Source: a bacterium UBA3756 (GTDB lineage Bacteria > Bacteroidota > Bacteroidia > Bacteroidales > Bacteroidaceae). Taken from it: 15,653 bases of DNA. Position 1 is the first letter of the stretch. The number at the start of each line of letters is the position of its first letter. Where the stretch lies: NCBI GenBank assembly GCA_002371695.1, contig DFGG01000045.1, forward strand, positions 3,587-19,239. Direction: 5' to 3'. Positions 1-6,484 of this stretch are shown piece after piece. Made by a program: the position numbers and the translations under genes. Below the pieces are notes generated by a model, which was not told the DNA's origin, did no database searches, and saw nothing but the letters and a program-made list of their open reading frames with translations.

Positions 1-1
1 C

Positions 2-565
2 CCTTCCGCCCATGCCTATGTGCTGCGCATCGGCGACGGCACAGCCGACTTGTCAGAGAGTAATCATCCATGGTGGTGGTTAGCCGCACTGGCAGCAGCC
101 ACAGTCGTCGCTGTCGGATTCCTGGTTCGAAAGTACCGTCGTCACAAGGCGTTCAGACTGGCAGAAGCCTCCGCTGAAGTGACGGCCATCGGCAGTACCG
201 AGTCCACCACAGAACTCATGCAGCACATCAACGAGTTGATGGTGCGGAAGAAGCTCTATCTGGACAGCGAATTGAAGGTTTCCGACATTGCCCACGCCTT
301 CAAGCTCCACCGCAACGACATCTCTGCCTGCATCAACTCACAGACGGGATGCACCTTCACCCAGTATGTCAACCGCTACCGCGTCGACTATGCGAAGCAA
401 CTGTTGCGCCAACAGCCCGAGAAGAAAATATCCACCGTCTGGACGGAAGCCGGCTTCGGCACCGAGCAAACTTTCTTCAAGATTTTCCGCGCCGCCACCG
501 GAGTCTCACCCAAGGAGTGGGCGGCACAATGTAACAATTTGTCCGAAAACGCGAAAATCGACTAA
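2..565 (+). CDS. Membrane-anchored AraC-type helix-turn-helix regulator (5' partial)
   Basis: The reading frame is open from the first bases, so the true start lies before the window; the GTG at 20 is only an internal codon. The visible part has a short probable periplasmic tail, one strong membrane segment (WWWLAALAAATVVAVGFLV, about 21-39 codons after base 20), a basic stop-transfer patch (RKYRRHK), a roughly 30-residue linker, and a C-terminal AraC/HTH_18 DNA-binding domain of about 100 residues. That domain contains the typical features LKVSDIAHAF, ISACINSQTG, FTQYVNRYRV, and AGFGTEQTFFKIFRAATGVSPKEW. There is no room for a kinase or receiver domain between the membrane segment and the HTH, so it is not a hybrid two-component protein; Bacteroidetes have one-component regulators of this membrane-HTH design, often with TPR repeats before the membrane segment. 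The missing N-terminus would decide the sensed signal. Its target is unknown; the unit immediately downstream is a reasonable guess only. Confidence 0.85.
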   Translation, partial: PSAHAYVLRIGDGTADLSESNHPWWWLAALAAATVVAVGFLVRKYRRHKAFRLAEASAEVTAIGSTESTTELMQHINELMVRKKLYLDSELKVSDIAHAFKLHRNDISACINSQTGCTFTQYVNRYRVDYAKQLLRQQPEKKISTVWTEAGFGTEQTFFKIFRAATGVSPKEWAAQCNNLSENAKID

Positions 566-591
566 TTTTTTGCAAAAAGTTAGTCGATTTT
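554..591 (+). terminator. Long hairpin overlapping the regulator stop codon
   Basis: The 12-bp arms AAAATCGACTAA (554-565, containing the stop codon) and TTAGTCGATTTT (580-591) are perfect complements. The bases between them contain a second palindrome, TTTTTGCAAAAA (567-578). The whole 38-bp segment is therefore one palindrome apart from a single T/G pair (566/579), which is a wobble pair in RNA. The right arm ends in a short T run. This fits an intrinsic terminator for the upstream regulator gene, though the AT-rich arms and short U tract also allow an operator role. Confidence 0.6.
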
Positions 592-608
592 TGCAAAATG
601 CGAGTCTT
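567..608. repeat. Two 21-bp direct repeats
   Basis: TTTTTGCAAAA occurs at 567-577 and again at 588-598, exactly 21 bp apart. Extending both copies to 21 bp gives 16 of 21 identical positions, including a shared AGTC near the end. The second copy ends about 17 bp before the TATTTTTG box at 626. A spacing of two helical turns just upstream of a promoter is the usual arrangement of AraC-family binding sites, so this may be an operator rather than only part of the terminator hairpin. Confidence 0.4.
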
Positions 609-625
609 TTTCTGTTTTTTCTTCC

Positions 626-633
626 TATTTTTG
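626..633 (+). promoter_or_regulatory. Bacteroidetes -7 box upstream of the 662 gene
   Basis: TATTTTTG matches the Bacteroidetes primary sigma -7 consensus TAnnTTTG and ends 28 bp before the ATG at 662. No good TTTG -33 element is visible at the expected 19-21 bp distance, so the promoter may depend on an activator. Confidence 0.5.
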
Positions 634-661
634 CCGCGTAACCATTAAAATTAGCCAACCG

Positions 662-1324
662 ATGCAAAAAGAAGAAAACAAGAAAGACCGCGTAAGACTC
701 TGCCCGGACGGAAAGTACCGCTGGGTATATGAGGTGTCGATGATGAAGAACCCCAGCATCCTGATTGATGTCTTCAAGGTGTTGGGCCTCAGCTTCGGTG
801 TCATCTGGCTGTTTATGACCCTGCTCGTCTGTTTCGAGGACGGCCTTGCCCTGGATAAGATCTGGGATATCACGTCCGTCTTCCTGATCTTGTACCTTGT
901 ATTCCTGGCTATCGGCTTCGTCGCCTACACCATCCTCGCCTGGAGCTACGGCTGGAAATACGTCGTGCTGTTCACTATGGACCAGAAGGAGATCGTCCAC
1001 CAACAGATGCCCCATCAGGTGAAGAAGGCTCAGGTACTGGGAGCACTAACCGCCTTGGTGGGCAGTGCCGCAGGTAAGCCTGGGATGGTGGGCACCGGCG
1101 TGCTGGCCGCCTCGCGCACCACCTCCACATCCACGCTCGACAAAGTGAAGAAGCTTGTGCCCGTGCGCTGTATGAACCTCATCAAAGTCAACCAACGGCT
1201 GCACAGAAATCGCATCTACGTGCCCGATGAGGACTTCTGCTTCGTCTACGACTACCTTTGCCAGTATTGTCCTGACGCAAAATTCCGCCATATCGACAAC
1301 TCAGACCATTGCATTATACTATAA
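662..1324 (+). CDS. Two-TM membrane protein of unknown function
   Basis: A 220-aa protein. Visible in order: a charged N-terminus with the motif CPDGKYRWVYE (about 14-24), a first membrane segment (about 35-57), a short loop, a second membrane segment (about 70-95), then a mostly soluble C-terminal half containing a Gly/Ala-rich stretch (about 126-150, VLGALTALVGSAAGKPG) and a Cys-rich end (DYLCQYCPD). The DGKYRWVYE start, paired membrane segments and following beta-rich stretch resemble a widespread group of uncharacterised two-TM bacterial proteins with a possible PH-like cytoplasmic domain; I recognise the pattern but cannot name the family. The stop is 29 bp before the ATG of the large lipoprotein gene with no terminator between, so the two are probably co-transcribed. 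The ATG at 662 is chosen because it follows the -7 box at a suitable distance and opens the conserved-looking N-terminus. Confidence 0.8.
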   Translation: MQKEENKKDRVRLCPDGKYRWVYEVSMMKNPSILIDVFKVLGLSFGVIWLFMTLLVCFEDGLALDKIWDITSVFLILYLVFLAIGFVAYTILAWSYGWKYVVLFTMDQKEIVHQQMPHQVKKAQVLGALTALVGSAAGKPGMVGTGVLAASRTTSTSTLDKVKKLVPVRCMNLIKVNQRLHRNRIYVPDEDFCFVYDYLCQYCPDAKFRHIDNSDHCIIL

Positions 1325-1353
1325 TTATTATTAACCCTCAAAAACAAAGGAAA

Positions 1354-3792
1354 ATGAAAACAAAGAAAAGACTTTTCGGATGGCTATGCCTCCTATGTAC
1401 GGGTCTGTTGGCAGTAGGTCTGTCAGCCTGTAGTTCTGATGAGAAAGAAGACAAGTCTGATGACCCTAGCGGAATCATTGACGAGAGACCCAAGGGTAAT
1501 ATGAATATTGGGTCTTCAGAAGAGGTGACTGTCAATGAGGAAAACTACGTCGTCGAAGCGGCTGGTTTTACCATTGAGCTAAATCCCTGTATCGTAAATG
1601 GTGACATGACGCTCTCCGTGGCAAAGGCAACGGAGACACCGTCGATGCTTGATGAAAGCGACAAGGTGACGGCTGTCAATCTGCAATTAGGCAACCTTAG
1701 CGAATTCAACGGCGTGGCAAAGATTCACATCCCCGTCAATTTCGGTAATGGACAAATTCTTGTTTCTGCGCGCTGGAATGAGGGACAACATGATTGGGAA
1801 CCTGCGCTTTGCGAGTATGATTCCGCCACGGGAGATGCTGTTATCTGGACAGACAAACCTGGCACCTATGGTGTGTCCGTTGTTTCAGAGTCCAGAGTCA
1901 GAACCCGTGGAAACAGCACCAATGGAGCCTTCATCGTGTCACGTGCCAACACACGATTTGCAGGTATCAACGGGAATAAGTACCAGTTCACCCATTGGGA
2001 AGATCCCCCTTTGGAAGTCCTCGAGGCTCTTTTGTCTGATCTCCTTGGTGGCGAAAACGATATCACAAAGGAGGGCGACCTGATTACCCAAGGCATACTT
2101 GATACTAAAGCCATTTTCGGCGATATCTCTTATCCTGTGTTGGAGGAACTGGGGCTGAAAAACTCACTGCTCAAGAATACGGCTGATTTTATGGGTAAGC
2201 TGGCTGTTGTAGCGACATTCTATCAAAAATTACGTGCTGTCTATTCTGGCAAGTTTGATCAGGCTGATGCCATGACACTGAAAAGCTGTCTCGACTTCAT
2301 AGTTGGTAAGGCAACGTCACTCTGCAAGTCGTCGGCCATGAACTTGGGTATGGTGTCGGTGGCTGTGATCGACTACACGCTCAACAAGTTTGCAGAGGAA
2401 GCATGGAAGGGACGTAAGGATATGTACAAGAAAGCCTACGAACTCTACTATAGCAAAGGGGAGGACGGCTATCGCTCCTTCTGGGATTGGTATGACTTAT
2501 TCTGGCCTGCTTTCACGAAAGAGGGCATGACGTCTCGCCGACTGGGTATACTCATTGATGCCTATGTTGAAAAGTATTGCAGTCAGTTCTGGGAGGATGA
2601 AAAAAGAATCGCCTACTATATGAGTGAAGCCACTGGAACTGGATGGACAGGTGGCGGCGGCCTGAACGAGGGCATAAAGAAAGAGGTGTCTGAAGAATAC
2701 CGTCAATATCTCTATGGTGAGTATGAGAAACTGCCCAAAGTGTTTGATGCCATCTGCGACAAGCTGAAAGCGAAACAGTTTGACATCATGAAAGACCGCA
2801 TGATGAAATACGCTGAACAGATGAACAAAATGGTCACCCTGTATTTGAAGGACATATCCGTCAAAGATAATCAGTCTGCCTATGCCGGCTATAAAGTAAA
2901 GTTCAAGAAACTGCCCTTGAGTATCGTAGATCCTTTTGATTGGGAATGTGTACTTGACGAGAAAGGTGAGGGTAAAATCGAGTTCCGTCTCTTTGCCTAT
3001 GCCGCAGCAGACGTGAAGCCGGAGCTCATTGTTGTCTCCCCTAATGATGAGGTTAAGTTGACGATTCCTCTGAAAGATATCGATACAGGGGTCAATATTG
3101 TGGAGTTCGGAGAACAGAAGACTGGCGATATCAAGATAAAGAAGATACAAATGCTTCAATTAACTACGTCATTCAAGGATCATGTAAAAGGAAAAGAAGG
3201 AGACTGGTATACTGACGCAGCACCAGTATACATAAAATATAGCGATTACTCTATGAATGGTGAAAAAGCAGACCCTGATTACAAGGTTCAAATGACACAA
3301 GGAAAAGACAAACTCCATATTGATATAACACAGGCATCATCAGATTATTACTATCACACGAATAAAACGGTATCATTCGACATCACAAACTTCAAAGGCG
3401 ACTTTTCTACTAGCAAAGTAGAGAACCTGACGTACAAAATGGATCACGGGTACTATTTTACCTATAAATATGTGGATGAATGGGGAATAAATCAAGAATA
3501 TAATGATGACTATGGAAGATTAAAGGATCTCTCAGATGTGACATGCAGCTTCAAAGCCCTTCCTCCTATTGGTACCCTTCTCTCTCCAGGAGTCAAATAT
3601 TATGGCTCTGATGAGAAAGTTAACATCGGTACGTTCCAATATGGCGGAAAAGACAATGATGCTTTCCTCAAGGACTATACTCACAAGGAGACCGTGACTT
3701 ACAAGGACAAACCAGATGAAGTCAGCACGCGCGAATTTGTGAGCAATCCTGAAAACGAGGTGAAGCTTTATATCGAATTCTTCTATGAATAA
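1354..3792 (+). CDS. Large predicted surface-exposed lipoprotein, unknown function
   Basis: An 812-aa protein. The frame extends 15 codons further upstream, into the previous gene, but the ATG at 1354 opens a clean lipoprotein signal: MKTKKRLFGW, a hydrophobic core, then a lipobox ending LSAC with the lipidated Cys at 26. The residues after it (SSDEKEDKSDD) are acidic, the type of export signal that sends Bacteroidetes lipoproteins to the cell surface. Residues about 55-180 are beta-rich, ending in a pattern seen in ZU5-like/Ig-like surface modules (VSARWNEGQHDWEP, then GTYGVSVV). Residues about 215-510 look mainly helical, with hydrophobic helices and a Gly-rich loop (TGTGWTGGGG, about 430). 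The last 300 residues are again beta-rich. No enzymatic motif, SusD-type feature or fimbrillin signature was recognised. The gene is far more AT-rich than those around it, especially after about base 3150, suggesting a different origin. Possible roles include adhesion or a contact-dependent activity, but none is shown. Confidence 0.85.
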   Translation: MKTKKRLFGWLCLLCTGLLAVGLSACSSDEKEDKSDDPSGIIDERPKGNMNIGSSEEVTVNEENYVVEAAGFTIELNPCIVNGDMTLSVAKATETPSMLDESDKVTAVNLQLGNLSEFNGVAKIHIPVNFGNGQILVSARWNEGQHDWEPALCEYDSATGDAVIWTDKPGTYGVSVVSESRVRTRGNSTNGAFIVSRANTRFAGINGNKYQFTHWEDPPLEVLEALLSDLLGGENDITKEGDLITQGILDTKAIFGDISYPVLEELGLKNSLLKNTADFMGKLAVVATFYQKLRAVYSGKFDQADAMTLKSCLDFIVGKATSLCKSSAMNLGMVSVAVIDYTLNKFAEEAWKGRKDMYKKAYELYYSKGEDGYRSFWDWYDLFWPAFTKEGMTSRRLGILIDAYVEKYCSQFWEDEKRIAYYMSEATGTGWTGGGGLNEGIKKEVSEEYRQYLYGEYEKLPKVFDAICDKLKAKQFDIMKDRMMKYAEQMNKMVTLYLKDISVKDNQSAYAGYKVKFKKLPLSIVDPFDWECVLDEKGEGKIEFRLFAYAAADVKPELIVVSPNDEVKLTIPLKDIDTGVNIVEFGEQKTGDIKIKKIQMLQLTTSFKDHVKGKEGDWYTDAAPVYIKYSDYSMNGEKADPDYKVQMTQGKDKLHIDITQASSDYYYHTNKTVSFDITNFKGDFSTSKVENLTYKMDHGYYFTYKYVDEWGINQEYNDDYGRLKDLSDVTCSFKALPPIGTLLSPGVKYYGSDEKVNIGTFQYGGKDNDAFLKDYTHKETVTYKDKPDEVSTREFVSNPENEVKLYIEFFYE

Positions 3793-3840
3793 CAACCACT
3801 TGTCACAATAGGGTCTGGATACTCTGTGACATAGATTAAC

Positions 3841-3882
3841 AGAGCGGGGGAGCAGGCAGCAATGTCTTGCTCCCCCTCTTTT
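3841..3882 (+). terminator. Intrinsic terminator after the lipoprotein gene
   Basis: Perfect 9-bp arms GGGGGAGCA (3846-3854) and TGCTCCCCC (3868-3876) enclose a 13-base loop and are followed by TCTTTT. Past a single C/T mismatch the stem can be extended with AGAG and TCTT. The GC-rich stem and T-rich tail are a textbook rho-independent terminator, 49 bp after the lipoprotein stop codon. Confidence 0.88.
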
Positions 3883-4076
3883 CGCTGGGTGTCCTTACCT
3901 TCAGGAGGTTGAGGCCCCCAAACAGTAAATACTTTAAAATGTTAGCCGCATATAATGAAACTAACAGCCTCAAATAGTGCGGCTCAGGGTTTAAATAGGT
4001 TTAAAGAAAAAACAACCACCATTCATACTCACCATTAGTCGACACATCCGAGTGAATCAAGTACTGACGAGAGCCA

Positions 4077-4154
4077 TGACATACAGATTGAAAACTAATA
4101 TCAAACTTTTCCAGACTTCAGCGATGCGTCACCCTTGCTGTTCTTGACATACAG
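4077..4154. repeat. 10-bp direct repeat pair TGACATACAG
   Basis: TGACATACAG occurs at 4077-4086 and 4145-4154, 68 bp apart, each followed within one base by TT. The second copy lies 12 bp before the 47-bp palindrome. It may be a remnant duplication or boundary of an inserted element; nothing shows its function. Confidence 0.4.
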
Positions 4155-4283
4155 TTTTTTTGAATATAGGTTGTAACGTTGTAACATCGGCGATGTTACA
4201 ACGTTACAACCTACAAATCGCTTTTTCGTATACTCAAATTTTGAATGCAGTGCTTCTTGATTTACAAGTTCTCTATGAGCACA
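4101..4283 (-). other. 60-codon open stretch across the palindrome, doubtful fragment
   Basis: On the minus strand a frame is open for 60 codons between a TAG (4284-4286) and a TGA (4101-4103), reading through the 47-bp palindrome. It ends with the Lys-rich tail SKKLYVKNSKGDASLKSGKV. The only ATG is at 4187, inside the palindrome, leaving 28 residues. It may be a gene fragment, part of a repeated element, or chance in AT-rich DNA. I do not claim it as a gene. Confidence 0.15.
4167..4213. repeat. 47-bp near-perfect palindrome built of GTTGTAAC units
   Basis: Two 23-base arms (4167-4189 and 4191-4213) are exact reverse complements around a single central base. Inside, GTTGTAAC appears twice in tandem (4170-4185) and its complement GTTACAAC twice in tandem (4195-4210), separated by ATCGGCGAT. 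No T run follows on either strand, so it does not look like a terminator. It could be an operator for a multimeric protein, an iteron-like site, or a REP/MITE-type repeat. Confidence 0.9.
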
Positions 4284-4348
4284 CTATTGACTGATATTAA
4301 AAAACATAAATATCAATCGTGATTGACTCAACTCAGATTGATTATTTG

Positions 4349-4356
4349 TACCTTTG
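4349..4356 (+). promoter_or_regulatory. -7-like box TACCTTTG
   Basis: TACCTTTG fits TAnnTTTG. A TTG at 4323-4325 is about 23 bp upstream, slightly too far for a good -33 element. The predicted transcript would begin close to 4361, where a 38-codon frame (ATG 4361 to TAA 4477) starts almost leaderless. It may be a distal argD promoter or a remnant of a lost gene. Confidence 0.35.
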
Positions 4357-4409
4357 TACTATGAATCACATTGGGGACAGGACATTTTGTGATATTGGAT
4401 TAATTTCAA

Positions 4410-4423
4410 TGCATATTTATGCG
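4410..4423. promoter_or_regulatory. Candidate ArgR operator (ARG box)
   Basis: TGCATATTTATGCG agrees with 11 of 14 positions of the general ARG box core TGAATWWWWATTCA and contains the perfect palindrome GCATA-TT-TATGC. It lies 37 bp before the -33 element of the argD promoter. ArgR regulation of argD is known in many bacteria, and the site's position suits repression. The link to ArgR is inferred from consensus similarity alone. Confidence 0.45.
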
Positions 4424-4460
4424 ACAAGCCGTGCAGAAGGGAAAGAAAAACAACTTTTCC

Positions 4461-4492
4461 TTTGGTGGTTTGCCTAAATAGCAGTAACTTTG
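4461..4492 (+). promoter_or_regulatory. argD promoter (-33 TTTG, -7 TAACTTTG)
   Basis: TTTG at 4461-4464 and TAACTTTG at 4485-4492 are separated by 20 bp, matching the Bacteroidetes promoter consensus in both boxes and spacing. Transcription should begin near 4498-4500, giving an approximately 30-base leader before the ATG at 4528. This is the best promoter in the window and rules out the in-frame TTG at 4462 as the argD start. Confidence 0.8.
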
Positions 4493-4527
4493 CACACGAT
4501 TATAATAAGGATAAAGAAAACAAGAAG

Positions 4528-5679
4528 ATGAAGTTATTCGACGTTTATCCGCTCTTCGACGTGAACATCGTCAGGGGCAAAGGTTGTAAGGTATGGGATG
4601 ACAAAGGGCAGGAATACCTGGACCTCTACGGCGGACATGCCGTGATATCGATAGGCCATTCGCATCCCCACTATATTGAGAAAGTGACGGAACAGGTCGG
4701 TAAGCTGGGGTTCTATTCCAACTCGGTGATCAACAAGTTGCAGCAGGAGCTGGCAGAGCGCCTGGGCAAAATCAGCGGCTACGACGACTACCAGCTGTTC
4801 CTCATCAACAGCGGTGCAGAGGCCAACGAGAACGCCCTCAAGCTGGCCTCGTTTACCAACGGCCGCACCCGTGTGCTTTCTGCCGAGAAGGCATTCCACG
4901 GTAGGACATCTCTGGCCGTAGAGGTGACCAACAATCCAAAGATCATCGCCCCCATCAACGCCAACGGCCACGTGACCTATCTGCCGATGAACGACCTGCC
5001 TGCCTGGGAGGCTGAACTGCAGAAGGGCGACGTATGTGCCGTCATCCTGGAGTGCATCCAGGGCGTGGGTGGCATCAAGCTGGCCACGGCGGAATTCGCA
5101 CACGGGTTGGCTGCTGCCTGCCGGAAGTACGGCACGATCCTGATCTGCGACGAGATACAGTGCGGCTACGGCCGAAGCGGAAAATTCTTCGCCCACCAGT
5201 GGCTGGGCATACGTCCCGACATCATCACCGTGGCCAAGGGCATCGCCAACGGCTTCCCGATGGGCGGCGTGCTAATCTCGCCGGAGTTCAAGCCCGTCTA
5301 CGGACAGTTGGGTACCACGTTTGGCGGCAACCATCTGGCCTGTGCCGCTGCACTGGCCGTGCTCGACGTGTTCGAGGAGGAGAAGCTGGTGGAGAACGCC
5401 GACAGTGTCGGCACCTACCTGATAGAAGAATTGAAGAATTTAAGAATTGAAGAATTGAAGTCTGCGGGCAAGAGCCATATCGTGGACGTCCGTGGTCGGG
5501 GACTGATGATCGGCATCGACCTCGACATTCCTCACAAGGACGTGCGCCAGCCGCTCATCTACGAGCAGCACTGCTTCACGGGCTGTGCCGGGCAGAACAT
5601 CCTGCGCCTGCTGCCGCCGCTCTGCCTTTCGAAGGAAGACGCGGATGAATTTATTGAAAGACTTAAGAAGTGTTTATAG
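4528..5679 (+). CDS. argD: Acetylornithine/succinylornithine aminotransferase
   Basis: A class-III, PLP-dependent aminotransferase of 383 aa that makes acylated ornithine from the glutamate-semialdehyde intermediate of arginine synthesis, in the cytoplasm. Visible features: the phosphate-binding motif SGAEAN (95-100), the cofactor-stacking FHG (123-125), the Asp of ICDEIQ (D208) that binds the pyridine nitrogen, the Schiff-base lysine in AKGIANG (K237), and TTFGGN (263-268) from the dimer partner. The length is slightly below the usual roughly 400. In Bacteroidetes the arginine pathway uses N-succinyl rather than N-acetyl intermediates, so the true substrate is probably N-succinylornithine; the sequence alone does not prove this. 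ATG 4528 is preferred over upstream TTG 4462, which lies inside the promoter. proC follows after 25 bp, so the two are probably one operon. An octamer repeat inserts a Glu/Leu/Lys-rich segment at about 299-311. Confidence 0.93.
   Translation: MKLFDVYPLFDVNIVRGKGCKVWDDKGQEYLDLYGGHAVISIGHSHPHYIEKVTEQVGKLGFYSNSVINKLQQELAERLGKISGYDDYQLFLINSGAEANENALKLASFTNGRTRVLSAEKAFHGRTSLAVEVTNNPKIIAPINANGHVTYLPMNDLPAWEAELQKGDVCAVILECIQGVGGIKLATAEFAHGLAAACRKYGTILICDEIQCGYGRSGKFFAHQWLGIRPDIITVAKGIANGFPMGGVLISPEFKPVYGQLGTTFGGNHLACAAALAVLDVFEEEKLVENADSVGTYLIEELKNLRIEELKSAGKSHIVDVRGRGLMIGIDLDIPHKDVRQPLIYEQHCFTGCAGQNILRLLPPLCLSKEDADEFIERLKKCL
5425..5460 (+). repeat. Octamer tandem repeat GAATTGAA inside argD
   Basis: Four consecutive 8-bp units occupy 5428-5459: GAATTGAA, GAATTTAA, GAATTGAA, GAATTGAA, with partial units at both ends. 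It encodes IEELK-NLR-IEELK in ArgD, in a stretch where the family normally has a short loop before the VRGRGLMIG motif. Since 8 is not a multiple of 3, loss or gain of one unit would shift the frame. Confidence 0.9.
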
Positions 5680-5704
5680 TCTAAGGAATTTAGAAATCAG
5701 GGAT

Positions 5705-6484
5705 ATGAAGATTGCAATCATAGGAGCCGGCGCCATGGGCGGTGCCACCGTAGAAGGCCTGATCAAGGGCGAACAGTTTAAGAACGAAGACATTACCGTG
5801 GCCGACCCATCGGAGGCCGTCATCGACAAGTTTGCCAAGACAGGCGTCAGCGTGACCACCGACAACAAACTGGCGGCTGAGACTGCCGACATCGTGTGCG
5901 TCGTGGTGAAGCCTTGGCTGGTGGAGCGCGTACTGAAAGACATCAAGTCCGAACTCACCCCCCACAAGCAGATACTCATCGTGATAGCCGCCGGCGTATC
6001 GTCGGCCAGCATCAAGGAGTGGTTGGGCGAACAATGTCCGTCATTGTTCCTGGCTATCCCCAACATCGCCATCGCCGAGATGGCCTCGATGACGTTTGTC
6101 GTCCCCGTGGGAGCCTCAGAGGAGCAGGTTCAGACGGTGGTCAACATATTCGACGAGATGGGCACCACGCTTATCACCGACGAGCAGCATCTGGCAGCAG
6201 GTACTACCCTCGCCTCGTGCGGCATCGCTTACGCTATGCGCTACATCCGTGCCGCTGCTGAGGGCGGTGTGGAACTGGGCTTCAAGGCCGACGATGCCAA
6301 AAAGATCGTGATGCAGACGATGAAGGGTGCCGTGGAGCTGCTGGAGGCCAGCGGTCTGCACCCCGAGGCCGCCATCGACCTGGTGACCACCCCTGGCGGC
6401 GTCACCATCAAGGGTCTGAACGAGATGGAGCATGCCGGATTCACATCAGCCGTCATCCGTGGACTGAAAGCAGGACTGAAATAG
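5705..6484 (+). CDS. proC: Pyrroline-5-carboxylate reductase
   Basis: A 259-aa cytoplasmic enzyme catalysing the last step of proline synthesis: NAD(P)H-dependent reduction of 1-pyrroline-5-carboxylate to L-proline. It begins with the Rossmann nucleotide-binding loop MKIAIIGAGAMGG, has the conserved VKPW (about 68-71), PNIA (about 119-122) and the C-terminal signature TTPGGVTIKGL, which builds the active site at the dimer interface. Length is normal for the family. The frame extends upstream into argD, but ATG 5705 directly precedes the Rossmann strand and is clearly the start. It lies 25 bp behind argD without a terminator, so it is expected to be co-transcribed with it; ornithine and proline metabolism share glutamate-semialdehyde intermediates. 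Its stop TAG overlaps the start of a heptamer repeat array. Confidence 0.95.
   Translation: MKIAIIGAGAMGGATVEGLIKGEQFKNEDITVADPSEAVIDKFAKTGVSVTTDNKLAAETADIVCVVVKPWLVERVLKDIKSELTPHKQILIVIAAGVSSASIKEWLGEQCPSLFLAIPNIAIAEMASMTFVVPVGASEEQVQTVVNIFDEMGTTLITDEQHLAAGTTLASCGIAYAMRYIRAAAEGGVELGFKADDAKKIVMQTMKGAVELLEASGLHPEAAIDLVTTPGGVTIKGLNEMEHAGFTSAVIRGLKAGLK

Larger units (their letters stand above)
3883..4360. other. Gene-poor AT-rich intergenic segment
   Basis: No convincing gene is seen here. It holds a 7-bp inverted pair AGCCGCA (3944-3950) and TGCGGCT (3978-3984), a 10-bp direct repeat, the 47-bp palindrome listed separately, an inverted pair TGATATT (4292-4298) and AATATCA (4309-4315), and the small palindrome CAATC-GT-GATTG (4314-4325). 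The density of inverted sequences suggests a structured or multi-copy intergenic element rather than lost coding sequence. Confidence 0.5.

Noticed and set aside
1309..1353. Upstream extension of the lipoprotein gene to 1309
   Set aside because: It would overlap the end of the 662 gene and put 15 non-signal residues before a perfect lipoprotein leader; ATG 1354 is preferred.
4077..4154. TGACATACAG pair as CRISPR-like or attachment repeats
   Set aside because: Only two 10-bp copies, no further units, and no integrase or cas gene in the window.
4292..4325. AT-rich inverted repeats as a replication origin or ArgR site
   Set aside because: Arms of 5-7 bp are expected by chance in AT-rich DNA; there are no DnaA boxes and the ARG-box match at 4410 is better.
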